64,000 nt of DNA from Sitta carolinensis (GCA_032173965.1 CM063298.1:6431001-6495000); one strand, 5' to 3'; shown: positions 38,161 to 49,289, counted from the stretch's first letter. Notes: a model not told the origin generated them from the sequence alone. Numbers and translations: made by a program.

Positions 38161-38350
38161 TAATAATCACATACAGAAGCAGTTACAAGTCAGATATTAA
38201 TTTAATTCCTTTCTTCCCTATCTGCCCAGATAAACATTAATTCAATGGAGCATCAGAGGGCTCCATTATTTATCATTTTTACTGGAGGTTGTTTTCTCCC
38301 ATTAAGGTAGAATTGCTACAGACAGGCTATCTAGACATGATGGTTCCCAA
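38160..38350. promoter_or_regulatory. AT-rich island, possible conserved element
   Basis: ATTAATTTAATTCC, AACATTAATTCAATGG and CTCCATTATTTATC homeodomain-like cores occur in a short island. The function is inferred from motifs only. Confidence 0.25.
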
Positions 38351-39356
38351 ATTAAAGACATTTTGCATCCAACACAGGCACAGGGACCACCAGCCCACAG
38401 CAGGGATTCGTGTTATTAGCAGCTAGCACGGATGTGGAGGAGGCTGGTTAAACAGCAGCCCATCAAATGCACTCAGAAGCCTCCTTTACTCACAGCAGAA
38501 GGAATATTTTATTCCTACAGACCCTGGCACCAATGAGCAGAAACATTTGTTCCCTTCCACGGGGTACAGCCAACCTGGCCCTGGGAGTTGCACACCCACC
38601 GACAGCAGAGTTCCCATCACCTTCTCCACTTCCTGGAGCAAGGTTCTTCCTAAGTCTAGTCTCAATGCAGAGTTAAAAATGAACCTTATTCACGATTAAC
38701 ATCTTTACTTGCATAGCGTAGTTGGCAGTTTAACACCAAATAAATGTTTTGGCAGCAGTAGTTGAAGGCATGGGAGTGAGACCTACCCTTCAGAAGGCAG
38801 CTTCAGCCTAGCTATGGGTTAACGAGCACTTTCTAATTGAATTAACAAATCATAAACGAGCCCTCTTTGCCATCTGGGCAGGGGAGGGCTATGCCTCAGG
38901 CTGCTCTGGCCACCAGCATCTCGGGAGGGAGCACATAGGTTGTCAATAATGCAGGAAGAAGGACTTCGAAAGCTGACCTGATTAGGGTATGAATCACAGG
39001 AAATCATGGAGGTATAAAATCCCCGGGGGTGGTTGGGCTGCCAAGGTGGGTGAATCTCTGTGAGTCCCCTTGTCCAGCTCCACTGCTGCTGGCTGTGGGC
39101 TTGTCTTCAGCCCACAGGGTTAGGGAGTATCTCGAAGCTGCTCCAGTGCAAGCACTGGGGGAATCCTCTTGGAGGGGAACCAAATTAGAGATAAATGTAA
39201 GGATGCTTTGCACCAGGAACCTTGTTAGTGTGGGACTAGCACCTGGGTTGCAGTAAATAAATCCCCTCTTCTTTATAAGCTCTCAGTCATCACCTGTTTA
39301 GCATTCTGTTCACATTTTCAGACCTCTCCTGCCCTCACCCATGGATTTTGCATCCT

Positions 39357-39360
<4 letters not shown>

Positions 39361-39392
<32 letters not shown>
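39361..39392 (+). repeat. (GA)16 microsatellite
   Basis: Perfect GA dinucleotide repeat, 32 bp. Likely polymorphic. Confidence 0.95.
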
Positions 39393-39395
<3 letters not shown>

Positions 39396-39886
39396 CTGGG
39401 ATGACACGGGTGACAAAAAAAACCCAACACCAAACAGCTGCCAATCCCTTGCACCTAGGAAACATGCTAAAAATCCCAACCAAAACAACATTTCAGGCAT
39501 AGGAGCCAAACCAATAGACAATTTCCATCTACTTGTGACTAAATGGATGAACTTCTGAGGGCTGAGTCATGGGCATGTCCTGGTCCCACGCACGTGTGCA
39601 TGGCTGCAGCCCCTGTAAGAACCTGCCTGGCTGTGCTGCACCTCAGGCATGGGATGCTGTTCCTGGCACCCCAACAGCCCCTTTCCCGTAAGGCACTAAC
39701 CAGCATCACAGCAGCCAGCACAGAGAGCAAGCCTCAAAGCTTCTCTCAGCAAATATTCAGGCTGAAAAATGTGTTTTTTCCATCTGCTCAAAGCTTCTTT
39801 GCTGGGGCTTTGGTAGGAAGCAGATGTGAGAGCATCCCAAAGCACAACCAGTTGTTCCTCACTCTGTTACATAAAACCATGAGAAT

Positions 39887-39946
39887 TTCCTTCTTTTTTT
39901 TTTTTCCTTTCTTTTTGTGTTGTTGTTGATGTTTTGTTTTATTTCT
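39887..39946 (+). repeat. T-rich low-complexity tract
   Basis: T12 run followed by CTTT and TTG/TTTTG repeats. Confidence 0.8.
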
Positions 39947-40879
39947 TAGCACCAGGCCGGATTCCTGGGTGAGAGGCCAAAGCTGGAGAAAGCCAAAGCC
40001 AAATGAACCCAGGTTGGGGGAAACCTCTGCATGCATCACCATCCAAAGGGAACTCTTCACATCTAGGTTGTTCAGCAGAGAGCCAAGGCACCGAGGAAGG
40101 AAAAGCCACAATCTGGCCTCGTAACAAACCCAGAAACACTTAGGCCTCCTAGTTAACTAGGAAATTCAACCCTCTCCAAACCACAGCTTCAAAGCCCTCC
40201 CAAACGGACTCTGGATGCTCCTTCCACAGTTTGCCAAGGAAGGCCCTGTTCACTCAGACTCTACTCCCAGCCAGCAAAGCTGCCAGGGGCAAAGGTTCCC
40301 CATGGGTCCTCTGCCAAGGGAAAATGATTTCATGATCCAAGTGAAAAAGCCATCAGAGAGGTTCATTTTGGACAAAGGTTTTGCTTCCTTCCAGCAAAAC
40401 ACTAGAAAAAAATAGAGAGTTGAGAGAAGCCTGGGCAGGGAACTTGGAGTTCTGAAATCTGAAACTTGGTCTTTTCAGAATGGGGAAAAAAACAAAATGA
40501 AGGAGAGTTTAAAATAAAAATGAGAAAGCAGCATTTTTCAGCACAATGCCAAAGCTTCTGCAGGGGGAGAAGAGAGCAGAACATTTTCTGTGCATCATAA
40601 AAACCTGGGCATTTCCATTCTGGCTCCAACAGCCTGCACTACTGAACAGGGCAGAGAACACAAAAGCCAATCAAACTGAGAGCATGGAGTCTGATGGGAG
40701 ACTCATCAGCCCCATGAATGAGCAGCGGCTGGGGTGGTCCAACACAATCCCAAATCACCACCCTCTGTCTGCCCCTCCTGTCCTGAGCATGAGGGGCTGG
40801 CGGAGAGCTGGGATCTCCTCCCAGCCACCCTGCCCCAGCTCCTGGCCCCAGATGAAAAGCAACCCCGTACAGGCCATTC

Positions 40880-40938
40880 ACTTAAGAGCTAGACTCAATG
40901 ATCCCTGTGTGTCCCTTCCAGCTCAGAATATTCTGTGA
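40880..40938 (+). mobile_element. CR1 LINE 3'-end fragment, plus orientation
   Basis: The blocks AGCTAGACTCAATGATCC, TGTGTCCCTTCCAGCTC and AATATTCTGTGA match the last ~60 bases of CR1. The fragment is short, diverged and severely 5'-truncated. It lies in CACNA1G intron 1, antisense to the gene. Confidence 0.8.
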
Positions 40939-41145
40939 ACTGATACCAAGCAAGTGCCCAGAGATGCTCCCCCACCCCACCTGGGAGCAAGTGCTCTGGA
41001 TTTCCTACAAGGAGCTGAAACAGAGCTGTCTCCGAGCAGCACAGGGTCCCCAGGCAGGACAGGGCTACCCCTCCCGGCCGGGGCTCCCCGCACCAGGATG
41101 ACATAACCACGAACTACATGAGGCTGAGCCTTTTGTCTGTGAGCC

Positions 41146-41188
41146 GGGAGAGAGGGAGGGAAAGCAAGAAAGGAAGAAAGAAAAAAAA
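41146..41188 (+). repeat. Polypurine tract
   Basis: GA-rich run with one C (41165), ending in A8. About 60 bp later comes a C/T-rich stretch (near 41246-41270). Confidence 0.8.
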
Positions 41189-44100
41189 CTTCTGGAAGTC
41201 ATTATGATTCCTCTGCTCCAGTCTCCTTTTCGGCAGACAGCTTCCCTCTCCCCTTCCCTCCCCCCACCTCACCCCAGCCCACTTCAAAATGCCAGCCTAT
41301 GATTTTTAAATGAGAAAAAGCTGCACTGTACTCCAGCACTTGGATAAACTCCTACACAAACTTCCAGATGTGACACAACAGCCTGGAAGGGGGAATTTAC
41401 AGAAGAATCTCCTTTAAAAACACATACACACGCAGAGAGCAAAGGAAGTGCCTGGCTGCCAGCACAGCTGGGCAATGGATGGGTCCAGAGATTGATGGTG
41501 AGATGAGGTGCCACCTAGACTAAGATCAAGCTGCTCCTGGCTCCTCCAGGGAGGCAGGGATGAGAGGAATGCTGGCCACTGCACCCAGCTCTGGGAAGTG
41601 AACACTGCCTGCTGCTGCCACTGAGCTCACAAAAGGTTTGTGAACAGCAGGGAAGAGGATTTGCAGTTATTCACCTCCTGCGAGGAAGGAAATAACCACA
41701 GCACCCCTGTGCTGCCCTTGCTAAGAGGTGATGGGTCAAGACCATCACTCAGGAGTTGGAGTGAGCCTAGGGAGGTGCCAGCACCTGCCCTGGGAGCAGC
41801 AGGATGCTCCATCCCAGCCAGGAGGGCCAAGGAGTTTTGGGAGACCCCTCGGCCAGGCATCAGCCAGACAAATCAGGTTTCTTTTCTCCCCAGGAGCCAG
41901 GGAAGTGGAACAGAGACAGTAAAGGTTCAGCCACAGTGGGAGAAATTCCATCTGTCTAGGGAGGGGCGGAAGGCACCAGCCGGCGAACTGGGTCACAGGA
42001 GAGAAACAAGCTCAGGTGCCCTGGGATGGATCAGACACAGGTGAAGCAAATGGATTCTGGCTCCTTTGTAGGGTTTTTAAATGAAAACAAGATCCATTTC
42101 AGGTCTGACCTGTCAAATCAAAGCATTTTGCTTTGTTAAACTCAGAAGTGAAGTTGGAACAAATGTATAGAAGTGTAAGGATGCCGTATGCACTTGCCCC
42201 AAAAAACATATCCTTCTGATAACCAAAAAAGAAAAAAAAAAATTTACCCTGCATCACAGTGAACTCTTCAAAGAGGAGCACAAGCAGTGTCTGGCTCTCC
42301 CCATGAGCTGACACGGCTGAGAAGGGGGTGAGGACACCCCAATCTCCCACAAGGTGACAGGGGTTCCACTTGCCCACTACCCTCAACATAGGCATTCCCA
42401 TGGGAAAGGGTATGGGGGGCACTGCTGGGGCTGGGGCGTCCGAACCACAACGCAGTTCAGCAGCCTCAGGTCTCACCACCACCAGGCAGGAGGGTCCTGG
42501 CTCTGGTGCAGTCACACACACAGACATGCCCCTCCCTGAAGTGCTGGATCCAGCCAGACCAGCACAGAATAGTTCCAACACAGACCAGATCACAGGGTGA
42601 GCTCAGCAGGGGCTGACTGTGCCCTCAATGGGGCCGGTGCTGCCTTCTGTGAAGAACCCAGATCTAGCACAGAAGCTCCAGCCATCCTGTGAGCAAGCCT
42701 GGTGCAGATCTCAGCTACACCTTGGCATGAAGCCATGGGGGTTCCAGAGCCATTGCTGGAGGTGTTTGGGCATCTTCAACTTCCAACAGAAGTTGGGGAC
42801 AATCAGCACTCCCCAGGACCCAGCTTTGGTCATCCACTTCTCCCAGCTGGGGAGTGAGCAGAGGCATGTAAGGCAGCTGCTAGAAGTGTCCTCTCTGTTT
42901 TATTGCAGACAGAAGGCAGGGCTGGCTTCCATGACAGGATTAAGATATGTTTCTTTGCCAAAGCCATTCCCAAACCCCAAGTCCCATGGACTGTGCCTCA
43001 GAGCAGCCAGGCAGGATGGGAGCACTTCTCCCCGTGTCACCCAAACCTCCCCTTCCCAGAGAGGGAATTTGAAGAGCTGCCCTTCACCCTCCAAACCAGG
43101 AGGAAAAAACAGGATTTCAGTCAATTTGGGTATGTCTCCCCAGGAATGGTGCCTTCCAGCATGGTTTTGTAACACACCATGGCTGCGTGCTGCTCTCCAA
43201 GCAGCAGCGCTCTGCAGTCAGGCAGGCGTGGGGGATGAGGCAGTTTTCAATACTACAATAGATATCACAGGCCCTTTCAGTTACACTGTTATTTCTCTAT
43301 TCAGAGCTCTTAATGTCAAGTGGTAGTATCCTCCCCACTTTCTGCATCCCTGCTCTTCAATCACTCCATAACTCTCAAGAAATCGCCTCGTTTCTTGTCT
43401 CTGATCAGAGGAGCAGCCTGGCACAGACCCTGATACAGCCTTTCATCTTCCCATCCTTCATGGTGCTTTCATTTTACAAGTGAAAGTCAAGTAACCAGCT
43501 TGCCTCCTCTTTTCTCCCCCTCAGAGACTCCTGCTTCTCCTCTCACGGCTTCGCCAGCATGCACACCAGGACACCCTGCACACATACCACAGCCCTTCCC
43601 ATATCTGAGTCTGTGGGTCCAGCACTGTGACCGCTAAACTTGTTCCTGCTCCTTCTTCCCTCTGGGCCCAGGCAGTTCCCACCCAGGGAAGAACCTTCCA
43701 CCCCAGAGCCACCAAGAATATGCAGGCTGTCATCCAGGCTCATCCCCTCAAGTTCCTCATGGCTCTCAGAGAAGTTTTCACTCAAAGACCACAATGGAGT
43801 GGAGGCCATCTGGTACATATTCAGAGTTAAAACCCCCAAGGTTTCAGCCTCTGGAAAATTTGTGGACCAGGATAAACTTTGTGACCTCTTTCTAGCCCTA
43901 AGGGAGAGGAGGAGCAGGAGAGCAACACAGTATTCCACATCTCTGCTCCAGACAGGAAAAGAAAAAGCTCCCTGGTCCAGGCAGAGGATGCTCTAGACAG
44001 AAACACGGCAAAAAACCCCAAAAAAGTCACCTCAACAGAACTTTGCATCCCTGCTGGATAGTCAGCACCTCAACCATCATCTTCCCCTAGTCCAGCCTCA

Positions 44101-44753
44101 GGTACCACAGCCACACAAACTGCCTGGACAGGGATATAGAGCAGAATCCTAGGAGTTCCAGCTGCGCTTTGGGGGTACAAACTGTCATTCCTGGGCAAGA
44201 GTGATTCCTGCACCTCCTCCTGATGCCCCATCAACAGTAAATTTTATCGGTCTTATTAGAGCACCACAAATTTGCCTGGAAAAGCCTCAAGCTCTGCATC
44301 TCCACAAGCACAGCTCAAACCAGAGTCCTCCCATCCAGTTTCTGCAGGAGCCCGTGCAGAAAGGTAAAATCCACCTGAGAGAATGGCAGAAGGCAGTGAA
44401 AGTTCCAAACTCCCTGGAGCTGGGGCAGGATTCACCAGCCACGTCAGCCAAAGCACTGTCACTCCTCTTCAGGGCAGCTGGTGGCAACAAAGAGTTTCCA
44501 GCAACATGATTACATGGTTTTAACACTGGGGCACAATTCCTAGAAGATTACAGCCTGGGAAGGGCCACACACTAAAGAAAAAAAAATAAAAGTAATAAAT
44601 ATAAACAAGAGCAGGCTCAGCTCCAGCACTGGAGTGGCAGAGAGGCAAAGGGACGAGCAAGACAATGCTAGGCTGAACAGTGCAGCAAGTGATGGGACAC
44701 AGTGCAGGTACCAAAGTAGTTACTGCATTCCTCTCATCTGAAGGCTGAACTAC

Positions 44754-44795
44754 TTTTGTCTTTTGTTTGCTTGTTTGTTTTGTTTTGTTTTTTTT
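44754..44795 (+). repeat. (TTTG/TTTTG)n low-complexity tract
   Basis: Repeats of TTTG and TTTTG ending in T8. Confidence 0.85.
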
Positions 44796-45998
44796 AAATA
44801 ATCTCCCCCAAGTCTGGGTCAGGGCCCCTGAAAACAAAAAGCTGCATGCAGCCACATGACTCAAAGATCCACGGCATCACCCTCATGGCCCCAGGTCTCC
44901 CAGCAAGATCCTTTCTCTATCAGTAACAAGTGAAAAATTGGCAACAAAAATCCCAGCTAGTGGGACTGCACTTAATGCTCATTCCCGGCTCACACTGGTT
45001 CTTGCAGGTGCCCACAATACCACTAATTTTTCAAGGACAAAAGTTAATCAGCTTGTTTTTGCAGCCACAGAGGAGAAAACATATTTCAAGCTGCTACTAG
45101 GGTGGGGGATTTTACTGAAAACGCTAAAATATGCAGGTGTTAACACCAGATTCAAAACATCATTTCAAAGACTAAAAATTTTAAAAAAACATACAAAACT
45201 CAGAAAAAGCCAGAGAGACTCAGAAACATTTAAACGAGCAACCATAAATAATATTAGTCATAGTAAGCAACAAGTACACACTGACTTGCAGCCTGCCGTT
45301 AATATTTCTTTCCAAAACAGAAGGCTTCACAAAGTTGCAAGATTTCCTAAGATGTTTAAATAAAGGCAGCTTTGAACTGTTTAGCTGGTCTGAAAGAGAT
45401 CTGGAGAGAAGTTGCTGAAAGTATTCATGACTGGGAAGAGAAGTCTTGGATTTTTCCCTCCTGGGGGACATTTTAGGAGAGAAGGCAGCCTGTTTATCAG
45501 AGAAATCATTGCTGAAGCTCAAGTAAAACAATATTCACAACTCCAGCAGACCCTCACCACTTCCCAAGGCACATCAGCCTCACCTGAGATGTAATCTCTA
45601 AAAGCTCCCGCACACCAGGAGTGGAGAAGGACTAGCACAAGGTATTCCGGTCCTCTGTACCATGTAACATGTCCTCCCTGCTGCTGCACAGCCTCTCCCC
45701 CTCCAGATGTGGGGCTGCTGCCCAGACCTACTCGCCTTCCTCTTGTGCCGGCAGCACAGCACGAATGCGGGTACTTCCCGGGAAGCAGCTGCCTCTCCTG
45801 CACCAGCCCCTGCTGGAAGCCACATCGTTTCACTTTATTTCATTTTGGGGTTTTGTTTCTGCAAATAATAAATGAAACTGGAATTTAGGGATGGTAAAAT
45901 ACTCGGAATGCTACAAGCCATGTGCTGGTTGCAAGTCAACTCCAAAGGGAAGCTTTAAAGTCACAAAGACTGTGGAAAAAAGAAATTTTTCTACTGTC

Positions 45999-46030
45999 AC
46001 CTCTATTTCTTTTTTTTTTCTTCTTCTTTT
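45999..46030 (+). repeat. T/C-rich tract
   Basis: Pyrimidine tract with T10 followed by CTTCTTC. Confidence 0.8.
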
Positions 46031-46845
46031 GAAAGCTTAAACTTGACTAAAGCGGCTCGGCCTGTGCCAGAGCAGATCGGGAGCTTGGAAGGGGATTTAG
46101 AAGTCTTTGGGGGGTCGTGGCTCACCCCAGGATCTGACAAACAAACAGCTGCCCTTGAACAATGCACACCCTGGACCATGACCCCCACCCTGCCTCGACC
46201 CCTCCAAGAAGGGAGCCTCCCGGGGGACTGCAGAGAACAGGCCCTTCGACAGACCTCAAGCACCCTGAATTATTTAGGGACCCTGGAGCTGGGCAGCAAT
46301 CCAACCCCCCAAAACCTCTGCCTCCTTGCAGACTGCACCGGTCTCGCAAACCCTCAGGGAAGGGATCAGGGAACCTAAAACGGGCAAAAAACGGATCAGG
46401 AAGGAAAAACAGATCCAGCAGGCAAGAGACCGGGGTTAGGGTCCCTCAGGGTGTCAGGGGAGCGGGACCGGAGACGGTCGATCTCCGGCGGGGATGGTCC
46501 CCAGCAGCTCCCACTCCGAGTCCCTATGGAAGGCAGCACCGAAGCCCGCGGGAGCCGCGGCATCGCGGCGGGGCAGCCGGGGAGGGAAGCCCCGCACCAC
46601 GACATGGACCGCCGAGCCCCTGCAACTGCCCGGAAAACTTCCAGGGCGAGCACGGTGGAGGGGGAGCATCGCCGGGTGTCCCCCGCTACCCTGCGGATGG
46701 CGGGTGACGGGTCCTCGCAAACCCCGGCTCCTTCCCCATCACCCGGTGGGCTCCAGACGGGAGGTGTCCCTCGCCCTGCCGGCCGCTCTGGGAGCGTGCA
46801 GGCCCCGTGGGGCTTACCTCGCCGCCGAACACCTGCAAAGGATAC

Positions 46846-47087
46846 GGGTTACAAACCAGCCGGAGGCACCAGCTCCGCGGCCGGCTCTCCTGGCTCAGGT
46901 AGAAAAAGACGACGGGGGCCAACGCCGGATAGGGAAGCGCTTCTGCCTCCGAGTCGCCGCTGCCCGCCTCCCTGTCCCCCGGCCCCGGGTGGCCCCCGGC
47001 CCCGGACAGGTCATTAAGGCGGATGAAAGTCTTGGCTCTGCCCGGCTCCGGATCCTCCTCGGCCGCTCGCGGTTCATCTTCGTCCAT
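46846..47087 (-). CDS. CACNA1G: CACNA1G coding exon 1: Cav3.1 cytoplasmic N-terminus
   Basis: The exon carries 80 codons plus two bases, starting at the ATG at 47087-47085. That ATG has a good context (A at -3, G at +4). The protein begins [20 protein letters not shown], continues [17 protein letters not shown] and [16 protein letters not shown], and ends [13 protein letters not shown] plus the first two bases of a Pro codon. Known Cav3.1 proteins begin MDEEEDGAG and share the [10 protein letters not shown] and RPRSWCLR blocks, so the assignment is strong. The acidic first 50 residues are the variable cytoplasmic tail; the last 30 lead directly into S1. The donor that joins correctly to exon 2 is CCC^GTATCC (intron starts 46845). 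It is weak, and a near-consensus donor GAG^GTAAGC lies 28 nt further on (intron would start 46817). Only the weak site restores the invariant CNPWFER junction. Confidence 0.95.
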
Positions 47088-47144
47088 CCTCCGGCCGGGG
47101 GCCCCGGGGGAGCCGAGGCGACGCGGAGCGAACCGGTGGGACGC

Positions 47145-47162
47145 CTAGAGTGGCGCGGCCAT
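47145..47162 (-). other. Possible upstream ORF (MAAPL-stop) in the 5' leader
   Basis: ATG at 47162 in a strong context (GCC before, G after), followed by four codons and TAG. It ends 57 nt before the CACNA1G start codon. It matters only if the transcript starts upstream of it. Confidence 0.4.
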
Positions 47163-47191
47163 GGCGGGGCCGGGGGGCTAGGGACTGCGGC

Positions 47192-47198
47192 GGGGCGG
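47192..47198 (+). promoter_or_regulatory. GC box (Sp1-type)
   Basis: GGGGCGG within the CpG island, about 105 bp upstream of the start codon. It may lie inside the 5' leader rather than upstream of the start site. Confidence 0.35.
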
Positions 47199-47200
47199 CT

Positions 47201-47218
47201 TCAGAGCCGGGGAGGCAT
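47201..47218 (-). other. Possible upstream ORF (MPPRL-stop) in the 5' leader
   Basis: ATG at 47218 in a weak context (T at -3, C at +4), four further codons and TGA. It lies just upstream of the MAAPL uORF. Confidence 0.3.
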
Positions 47219-47367
47219 GGACGGGAGAACCACTGCCTTGCCCCCCGCCGGGGCCGGGGCCGGGCCGCCCTCCTCGTCCTACCCTGTCGTCTGCGGGCTC
47301 CGTAGCTCCTCCTCGCCGTGCCTTCGGGGGCCCGAGCCGGCCGAGACGCGGGGAGGGAGGCGACGGC

Positions 47368-47374
47368 GGGGCGG
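47368..47374 (+). promoter_or_regulatory. GC box (Sp1-type)
   Basis: GGGGCGG within the CpG island, about 280 bp upstream of the start codon. Confidence 0.35.
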
Positions 47375-47419
47375 CCCCCGCTGCCGGTGCTGGCCCCACA
47401 CCAGCGGGGTGGGCCGCCC

Positions 47420-47452
47420 TTAGCGGGTCTGCCTGTCCCCTCTGCTGCACAT
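47420..47452 (-). other. Possible upstream ORF (10 codons) in the 5' leader
   Basis: ATG at 47452 opens MCSRGDRQTR then TAA. Its inclusion in the mRNA depends on a start site above 47452. Confidence 0.25.
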
Positions 47453-47598
47453 CTGCCCAGGGCGGGGGAATGCTGCCCGGCGCCCCGAGGACGGGCGGCG
47501 GCGGAGGATGCTCCCGCGGCGGCCGCGCCGAGCCGAACGCTCCGCACAGCTGGATCCCTCACTCCAACTTCAAGTCCCGGCTCCTCCTCCCCCCGCCG

Positions 47599-47603
47599 CC
47601 AAT
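47599..47603 (+). promoter_or_regulatory. CCAAT box on the opposite strand
   Basis: CGCCAATGG on the plus strand is also an NF-Y-type match. It is 38 bp from the minus-strand CCAAT box and points away from CACNA1G, so the pair is opposed. Confidence 0.45.
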
Positions 47604-47636
47604 GGGGGCTCGCCCGCGGCCCCCCAGCGCCTCTCC

Positions 47637-47641
47637 ATTGG
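47637..47641 (-). promoter_or_regulatory. CCAAT box (NF-Y type) facing CACNA1G
   Basis: ATTGG on plus reads AGCCAATGG on minus, a good match to the NF-Y consensus. It lies 550 bp upstream of the start codon, so a transcription start roughly 60-100 bp downstream (about 47540-47580) would be typical. Confidence 0.5.
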
Positions 47642-48500
47642 CTGCCGCGCGTATCCATCCGGGGGCACAGCTGGACGGGCAGCGCCGTCCCCGGCGGGGC
47701 TGGACGGGGCGCACCCGCCCGGGCACAGGGGCCGGGCGTTCCCTGACCTGCGGAGGTGCGGGGAGACAACGGGGGCACGAAGTGCCGAGCGCTGAGGGTG
47801 GGGAAGAGCGGGAAAGCCCCATGCCGCGTTAGGCGGAGGCAACCCTCGGTGGGACTGCAGCACCGGGAGAAGAGAATGCTGGGGGGAGGCAAGAAGGAGA
47901 CATGCGGCGGGGGTAGAGTGCCAGGAGATCAAGGCCGGCAGGGCCAAAGTGCCGAGAGGGCTGCAGGAGCCGGTATGGAGCCCTCCCGAGTGCTGCCTGA
48001 GCCTCGCACGAAATCCTCGCCCTGCTGCGGGTCCCCAGGGGTTGCCTCCTCCCCGTCTCCCCTCCCGCCTGAGAGCGGAGACTGTGCTACTGGGCTCAGT
48101 GCATGTAGGTCACGGCCCGGTCTTTCCCCCTCCCCAGTCTCCGTCTGCTCGAGAGTGGTCAACCCGTCCCGAGCCGGTTGCCCCCGGGCTGACTTGGTAC
48201 ACGAGCCCAGCCAGCAGCTCGCAGAGGGGCTCGGCCCGACGAGTGGGGGGTCCCGTCACCCCCCAACCGTGGGAGCAGAAGGTCTCCCCGGTCTCCCCTG
48301 CTCGGAGGACGCGGCCGGAGCTCCCTCTGCCGGTGCGAGCCCCGGCCGCGGCGGGAGCCGGCCCCGACGACGGGGACCGCGCCGCCAGCGCCCCGGGGGA
48401 CAGGCGGGGGACGCACGGCCCCGAACGAGGGGCACGGCCCGCTTGGGGGTCCCGGCCACTGCCGAGTCAGACCTTCCTCCAGCGAAGGAAGTAAATCCGA

Positions 48501-49289
48501 GTAATCCGAGTAAAGGATTTTCTGACAGCACCTCACATTTTGATATCCCCAGGCTGAGTCAGGACCCTGCTTCTAAATGCTTAGATTTTTTTTCCAGTTC
48601 AGGACAGCTTTCTCACCCTTCACCAGTAGCCACTCCATCATATTTATAAAAATATGAGCGTGTCCTTCCCGTGAGCTCCAGCTAGTCCAAAAACACCTGC
48701 AAGAACAACAGGCAGATGCTCCAGTCTGACCCAAAATGCTGCCTTCTTGGCCAAATCCTGTTGGCCTGGGAGCACACTTGATCTTGGATTCACAGCCTGC
48801 GCTGTCCAACCCGAGACAAGTCACATGGCTATTGGCAAAACTTCAAGGCCAGCCAGACTGTGCGGCAGAGCTGTGAGTGACAGTGTCCAGGCAGAGAGAT
48901 TCAAATCCCACAGTCCCCTGTGCAGGGCCAGGACACCCTCCTGCAAGCCCAGAGGGACACTGGTGTGACAGCACATGGCATGTGTGACACCAGGCGAGTG
49001 GAGAGCCCAGACACAGGTGCTAAGGGCAGGGACTCACATTTTTTTCCACAGGTTTCTGAGCGATTCCCCCCTCTGGATGCAGTGTGTTCACAGAAGGGGC
49101 AGAGCTCAGCTGTCTTTGGCTTCTCCCTGCCACAGCCAAAGCACACAAGCATACCAAAAGCTCCCTGAGCCCCCAGCCAATCCTTCCACAGTGGGGCATG
49201 CACCAGCCCTTGCTCCCTGGCAATGCACAGCCCAACAGCTCGGCTGTGGTACAAATGCAATTCCCGGGAAAGTCCACAAATATATTTGC
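48501..49289. other. Upstream flank next to the CpG island, nothing recognised
   Basis: Composition drops to CpG-poor. No exon or repeat recognised. Confidence 0.6.

Larger units (their letters stand above)
38351..46400. other. Intron 1 segment near exon 1, non-coding with simple repeats
   Basis: Holds the GA repeat at 39361, T-rich tracts near 39.9, 44.8 and 46.0 kb, the CR1 tail at 40.9 kb, and an AT-rich 141-codon open frame at 44938-45363 (plus) without recognisable features. Confidence 0.6.
2832..46845 (-). other. Intron 1 of CACNA1G, about 44 kb, non-coding
   Basis: The intron runs from the GTATCC donor at 46845 to the CAG acceptor at 2832. It contains simple repeats, one CR1 tail, a CpG-rich patch and several AT-rich candidate regulatory islands, listed separately. 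Long open frames in it (for example 26508-27353 plus, 42619-43326 plus, 10945-11556 minus) show composition-driven, proline- and serine-rich translations with no domain and are not treated as genes. Confidence 0.85.
1..47550 (-). other. CACNA1G: CACNA1G gene, 5' part (promoter-proximal; 3' part outside window)
   Basis: Three exons on the minus strand encode the N-terminus and first segments of domain I of a T-type (Cav3) calcium channel alpha-1 subunit. The protein is a plasma-membrane, low-voltage-activated calcium channel that shapes burst firing and pacemaking. The N-terminal stretch [10 protein letters not shown], followed by the acidic linker and [16 protein letters not shown], is characteristic of Cav3.1 (CACNA1G) as I know it and differs from Cav3.2 and Cav3.3. 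Splice phases fit: exon 1 ends in CC, exon 2 starts with G, the exon 2/3 junction is in phase 0, and exon 3 ends in phase 2. The next exon (S3-S4 of domain I) is not found down to position 1, so it lies beyond the window. The 5' boundary near 47550 is an estimate from CCAAT-box positions, not an observed transcription start. Confidence 0.93.
46400..48500 (-). promoter_or_regulatory. CACNA1G: CpG-island promoter of CACNA1G
   Basis: Base composition changes abruptly here to GC-rich DNA with dense CpG, in contrast to CpG-poor flanks on both sides. The island covers the first coding exon, the presumed 5' leader and about 1 kb upstream. No TATA box is seen in the minus direction. GC boxes (GGGGCGG on plus at 47192-47198 and 47368-47374) and two CCAAT boxes mark a TATA-less CpG promoter. 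Start sites are probably dispersed around 47300-47600 (inference). The edge at about 48500 is sharp. Confidence 0.85.

Noticed and set aside
42619..43326. 235-codon plus-strand open frame in intron 1
   Set aside because: No recognisable protein features; no splice or promoter context.
46494..47423. 309-codon plus-strand open frame across the CpG island
   Set aside because: It runs antisense over the real CACNA1G exon 1; its length comes from the GC-rich lack of stop codons and the translation is low-complexity Arg/Pro/Gly.
47074..47892. 272-codon minus-strand open frame overlapping the CACNA1G start
   Set aside because: GC-driven chance frame in the CpG island, in a different frame from the channel, with no recognisable domain.
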